Source of the DNA: Straminergon stramineum
Taxonomy: Eukaryota; Streptophyta; Bryopsida; Hypnales; Calliergonaceae
Length of the DNA stretch: 64,000 nucleotides
Direction of reading: 5' to 3'
Assembly (NCBI GenBank): GCA_963920665.1
Contig: OY987267.1
Location: forward strand, 7,440,001-7,504,000
Positions within the stretch are counted from its first letter, which is position 1; each line of letters begins with the position of its first letter. Below, piece after piece: positions 60,754 through 64,000 of this stretch. The notes under the pieces are model-generated. The model saw nothing but the letters and a program-made list of their open reading frames with translations. It ran no database searches and was not told the origin of the DNA. The position numbers were made by a program, and so were the translations under genes.

Positions 60754-63700
60754 ATGGCGGTCGATTATTTGGCTGAGGAGCGGGCCACGGCACAGTTCGA
60801 TGTGCAAGCTATGAAGGTGTATTTGGCAGGAGGCCAGCGGGAACACGAAATTGCGACGAAGATGGCGCACCTCGTGGCTAACGATCCGGTATCTATGATT
60901 CTTTCTTATAATGATGGATTTTCTTGATGTCTGGAGCTTCGCTGGGGTTAGAAGTTGGAATTGGAGTTTTATTGAAGGGTTTGAAGAAGAGAAATTTGTG
61001 CTAAAAGTTTGATAAGGGCGGGGCATGGATTGTAGTTCGTTTCAGCTCCTTATTTTTTTTCCAGATTCGTGGACGGATCTACGAAATTGGAGTGGAGAGT
61101 AGGCTTAGAAGTAGGATTGACGCTCCACGTGATGAATATCGGTGAAGTTGTTCGACAGGAATTAAGTTCAAAACTTTGTGGATGGTGGAAAGGTCGTCCT
61201 AATTTCAGGGGAATTCTCATTAATTTTCCTGTCTACTCTTTGCCCTCCGCGATTGAGACAATTGCCATTTTCTAGTAGATAATACATTTGTGTATATTGA
61301 TAAGGAATGCTGCTTTACGAATATCGCCATGAACTGCGTACAGAGAATGATTGTACAAAATATTCTGGTTCTTAATTTTAGAAGATCTGAACCGGTGGTT
61401 CATTTCATTTCATTTTTTCATTTTTTCTTCCTTTCGTTTTTTGATATAGCTATTTTTGCTAACCATATTAGCAATAAATGACCAATTTTTAAGGTAGTTG
61501 TGTAGATTTCAAGCATCAAGCTACAAAATTTGTAAATTTTCTTAAGAAACCTTGGCTTATTTTAAACTTTCTGTAGCCGAAAATCATGCATTTTGACTAC
61601 TCGTCCCGAAGGTCTCCTTTAACAGAACTACTCTAGAACTTTCAGAGTAGCAATTTGGCTTCGTGCATCATAAAATTTTCAACGATCTAAACTAGCCAAG
61701 CTTCTTCGTTAATAATATTGACCTTGGAATACTGGATTAATCTTATTTTATGGTTAGCAGCGATCGAAATAAAAAAAAGTATCATCATAGACCCGCAGTT
61801 AGTTGATTAAGAAGACATACTTGTGTAATCTGCTGATCGCAAGTTGCTTTTGGGTTTAAGAGCTTGTAGTGTGAGCTGCCGTAGTTGCAGACATTGTGAT
61901 GCGTGGAAATTATATGGAACTGACGCGCGTCATTTTCCAGGTATTCTCGAAAGAGGACAGGGTGAGGCTAGCTCGGAAGGATCTCTACAAGAACTCTCTC
62001 AGGAAGGCTACCCATGCATGGAAGATTGTTATAGAGCAAGGATTATCTGGTAAAGTTTTAGGTTCCTGCTAGTTCTAGTTTGTGCTTCTTTTCATTCATG
62101 TCTTCCGCCTACGAAAGAGGCGTACGGTTGAGGTAGATTTTAGGCTGCATGGATTTGCCGTGCAGTTACCCGACGATTACCATCTTCGTGGTCGCATTTA
62201 CATGGCTCTGCTTTAGTTGCAGTTATATATTAATAACAAAACTCCTGGTTTGGTTGAAATTTGTTTGCCTATCATTCGTAGAAGATAATATAGGATCTAT
62301 TTAAGTTAGCAAATGCTCATAATATTCTAGTGATGGCCCTTTTACATGCGAGGGTTCTTTCCGACTTGCTTGGGCATTAATTTCGGTGGTTTATCAGGAT
62401 GAATAAGCTCGTACTCGTATTAATTTTCAAGAATATGGATGCTGTTGATCTACTGGATGTGTCGATTTCTGAGGCATTGTCTCGTGCTTACAGAGGAGGA
62501 GGGCTATAAGCTTCGACATTTCCTTGATGAACCTAATTTCAACGACCTACACTGGGTATGCCTAGTATCTTTATTCCAACACTATTGCACGGATATTTGA
62601 AAACCTACTTTGACGTCATGAATCTCGACACAGAACTTATTACTAACGTTGAACAGATCATGCAACTTTTCCCTTTTCTGTAATACCATGGGTGTGTTCC
62701 TGAATTATGAAGTCTACTAGATTGCTAGTTAGATTTCTTTTCCTATCTCGACATTCTGGCAATTTTGACGGATCAAGATGGGTGTCATCTTTTCGCAGGG
62801 CATGTTCATTCCTGCTATCAAGGGCCAAAGTACCGAGGAGCAACAGCAGAAATGGCTTCCTCTCGCTTACAAGATGTCCATAATTGGGTGCTATGCCCAG
62901 ACAGAACTTGGACATGGTTCAAATGTACAAGGGCTGGAAACTACAGCCACGTTTGATCCTTCAACTGATGAGTTCGTTATGAACAGCCCAACCGTGACAT
63001 CAACGAAGGTGACTGCCACTCAATAGTCCAGTTAAACTAATCATTGTCGTCAATGGTCGCTGGATTATAGAGGAGTTATTTTTGTTCAGGAAATAATTTG
63101 TGATTAGATGTAAGTGAACATCCTTATGAATGAATTTCTTCTCCTTACTCTTTCTTCTCGAGTCTGCTTTACATTCTTCTCATGATCATTAAGGACTACA
63201 CCATTTCACTTTGGCTTTGCTGGGTTCCTTTGGCAGCGTTTCAGATTTTTCTCTATTATCAGAGCAGATGTTAGTTCTGTTGGGTTTATGTTTCTACTTT
63301 ACAGAATATGAAATTTTGACTCCTTTTGCATATAGACTTAAGCAGCTTCTTTAAGACTTGGGAATGATATAGGATCTCAATCTCATTGCTCATGGTGTGG
63401 TGTTTTGCAGTGGTGGCCTGGGGGGCTCGGGAAGGCATCAACGCATGCTCTTGTGTATGCTCGCCTGATAACTGATAACAAGGATCATGGTATTCATGGT
63501 AAAGACTTTCACTTCCTCATTCAGGTTTCCAGGCGTCGTCGATGCAAATTATTGTGCTCAGTTATGGTCCGCATTGGTGTCGTACGGTATTTCATTTTTT
63601 TAGGGATGGAAATTTCCTGGTATTGTATCTCACGTTTGTGTTGAATAATATTTATTCTCATGGCGAGTCTGGATTTTTCTGTATGCAGCATTTATTGCTC

Positions 63701-63851
63701 AAATTCGAAGCTTGGAGGATCACACGCCATTACCTAATGTAACTGTTGGAGACATTGGTGTCAAGTTTGGTAACGGCGGATACAATACCATGGACAATGG
63801 CTTTTTACGATTTGATCATGTTCGCATTCCACGTGACAACATGCTTATGAA
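60754..63851 (+). CDS. ACX1-like: Peroxisomal acyl-CoA oxidase, ACX1-type, first six exons (3' end outside window)
   Basis: Exons are 60754-60888, 61941-62049, 62494-62555, 62799-63008, 63411-63498 and 63689-63851. All are GT-AG and in phase (0, 1, 0, 0, 1, 2). The product begins [20 protein letters not shown]. It contains [20 protein letters not shown] and [20 protein letters not shown], the FAD/acyl-CoA binding core, then [13 protein letters not shown] and [13 protein letters not shown]. Such enzymes catalyse the first, H2O2-producing step of peroxisomal beta-oxidation, and ACX1 also acts in jasmonate synthesis. About 255 residues are present. The catalytic Glu and C-terminal PTS1 lie in the missing part. 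The last about 150 bases are intron. Confidence 0.95.
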
Positions 63852-64000
63852 GTAATTCCTTGGATCTTTCTAAAATTTGATATGTTTGTTCAATTTGAAA
63901 GTTGATGTTTTAATTTAATGTCAGGAAGATTGATGTGCTCGTTTTTTGAATTTTACAAAAAACATTATCTTGTGATGTGTTTATTCGAACATTATGCCGT

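Noticed and set aside
1..64000. CRISPR arrays, rRNA genes, intact tRNA genes, bacterial operons
   Set aside because: None seen; intron-bearing plant genes and plant retroelements make a prokaryotic origin untenable, and no cloverleaf tRNA was recognised apart from the SINE head.

Overview
This window looks like nuclear DNA of a land plant. It is AT-rich and gene-poor, with GT-AG introns, a plant-type WW-domain/EAR-motif gene, a cytosolic ribosomal protein gene, a peroxisomal acyl-CoA oxidase gene and many decayed transposable elements. The transposase family in the right half resembles proteins I associate with non-seed plants (mosses, lycophytes, ferns). That placement is from memory and uncertain.

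Only three host genes can be supported. (1) A CURLY FLAG LEAF1-like WW-domain protein lies on the minus strand at 1.0-2.4 kb in three exons. (2) Ribosomal protein eS19 lies on the minus strand at 34.7-35.9 kb in four exons, including a short last exon that restores the family C-terminus. (3) The 5' six exons of an ACX1-type acyl-CoA oxidase lie on the plus strand at 60.75-63.85 kb, and the gene runs off the right edge. A broken, partly deleted copy of the ribosome-rescue factor Pelota/DOM34 sits at 31.4-32.0 kb.

Mobile DNA fills most of the rest. 3.87-9.45 kb is a complete Ty1-copia retrotransposon with identical 245-bp LTRs, a perfect 5-bp target duplication, an uninterrupted 1368-residue Gag-Pol frame and a primer-binding site that matches the anticodon arm of initiator tRNA-Met. 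A tRNA-derived SINE lies just to its left. 21.69-23.19 kb is a non-autonomous Mutator-like element with about 187-bp inverted repeats and a perfect 9-bp target duplication. Two TTAA-flanked elements (14.36-15.28 and 42.90-43.86 kb), a MITE pair (19.29 and 27.67 kb), foldback elements (36.4-38.0 kb) and a small TIR element (13.96-14.20 kb) were also found.

The most unusual object is a 13.4-kb unit at about 43.87-57.24 kb. It is bounded by inverted repeats sharing an 18-bp perfect core and by a GTTGAAATG direct repeat. It holds two divergently arranged, decaying genes. On the plus strand is a MULE-type transposase with an N-terminal Cys/His region and a C-terminal SWIM zinc finger. On the minus strand is a multi-exon gene that appears to join a ParB-like domain to a beta-class amino-DNA-methyltransferase-like domain. 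Between the conserved parts of the two genes lie five copies of a 16-bp palindrome, one at the centre of a 170-bp near-perfect hairpin. Most stop codons in both genes are TGA or TAG at places where one C-to-T (or G-to-A) change explains them, as expected of a methylated, silenced element.
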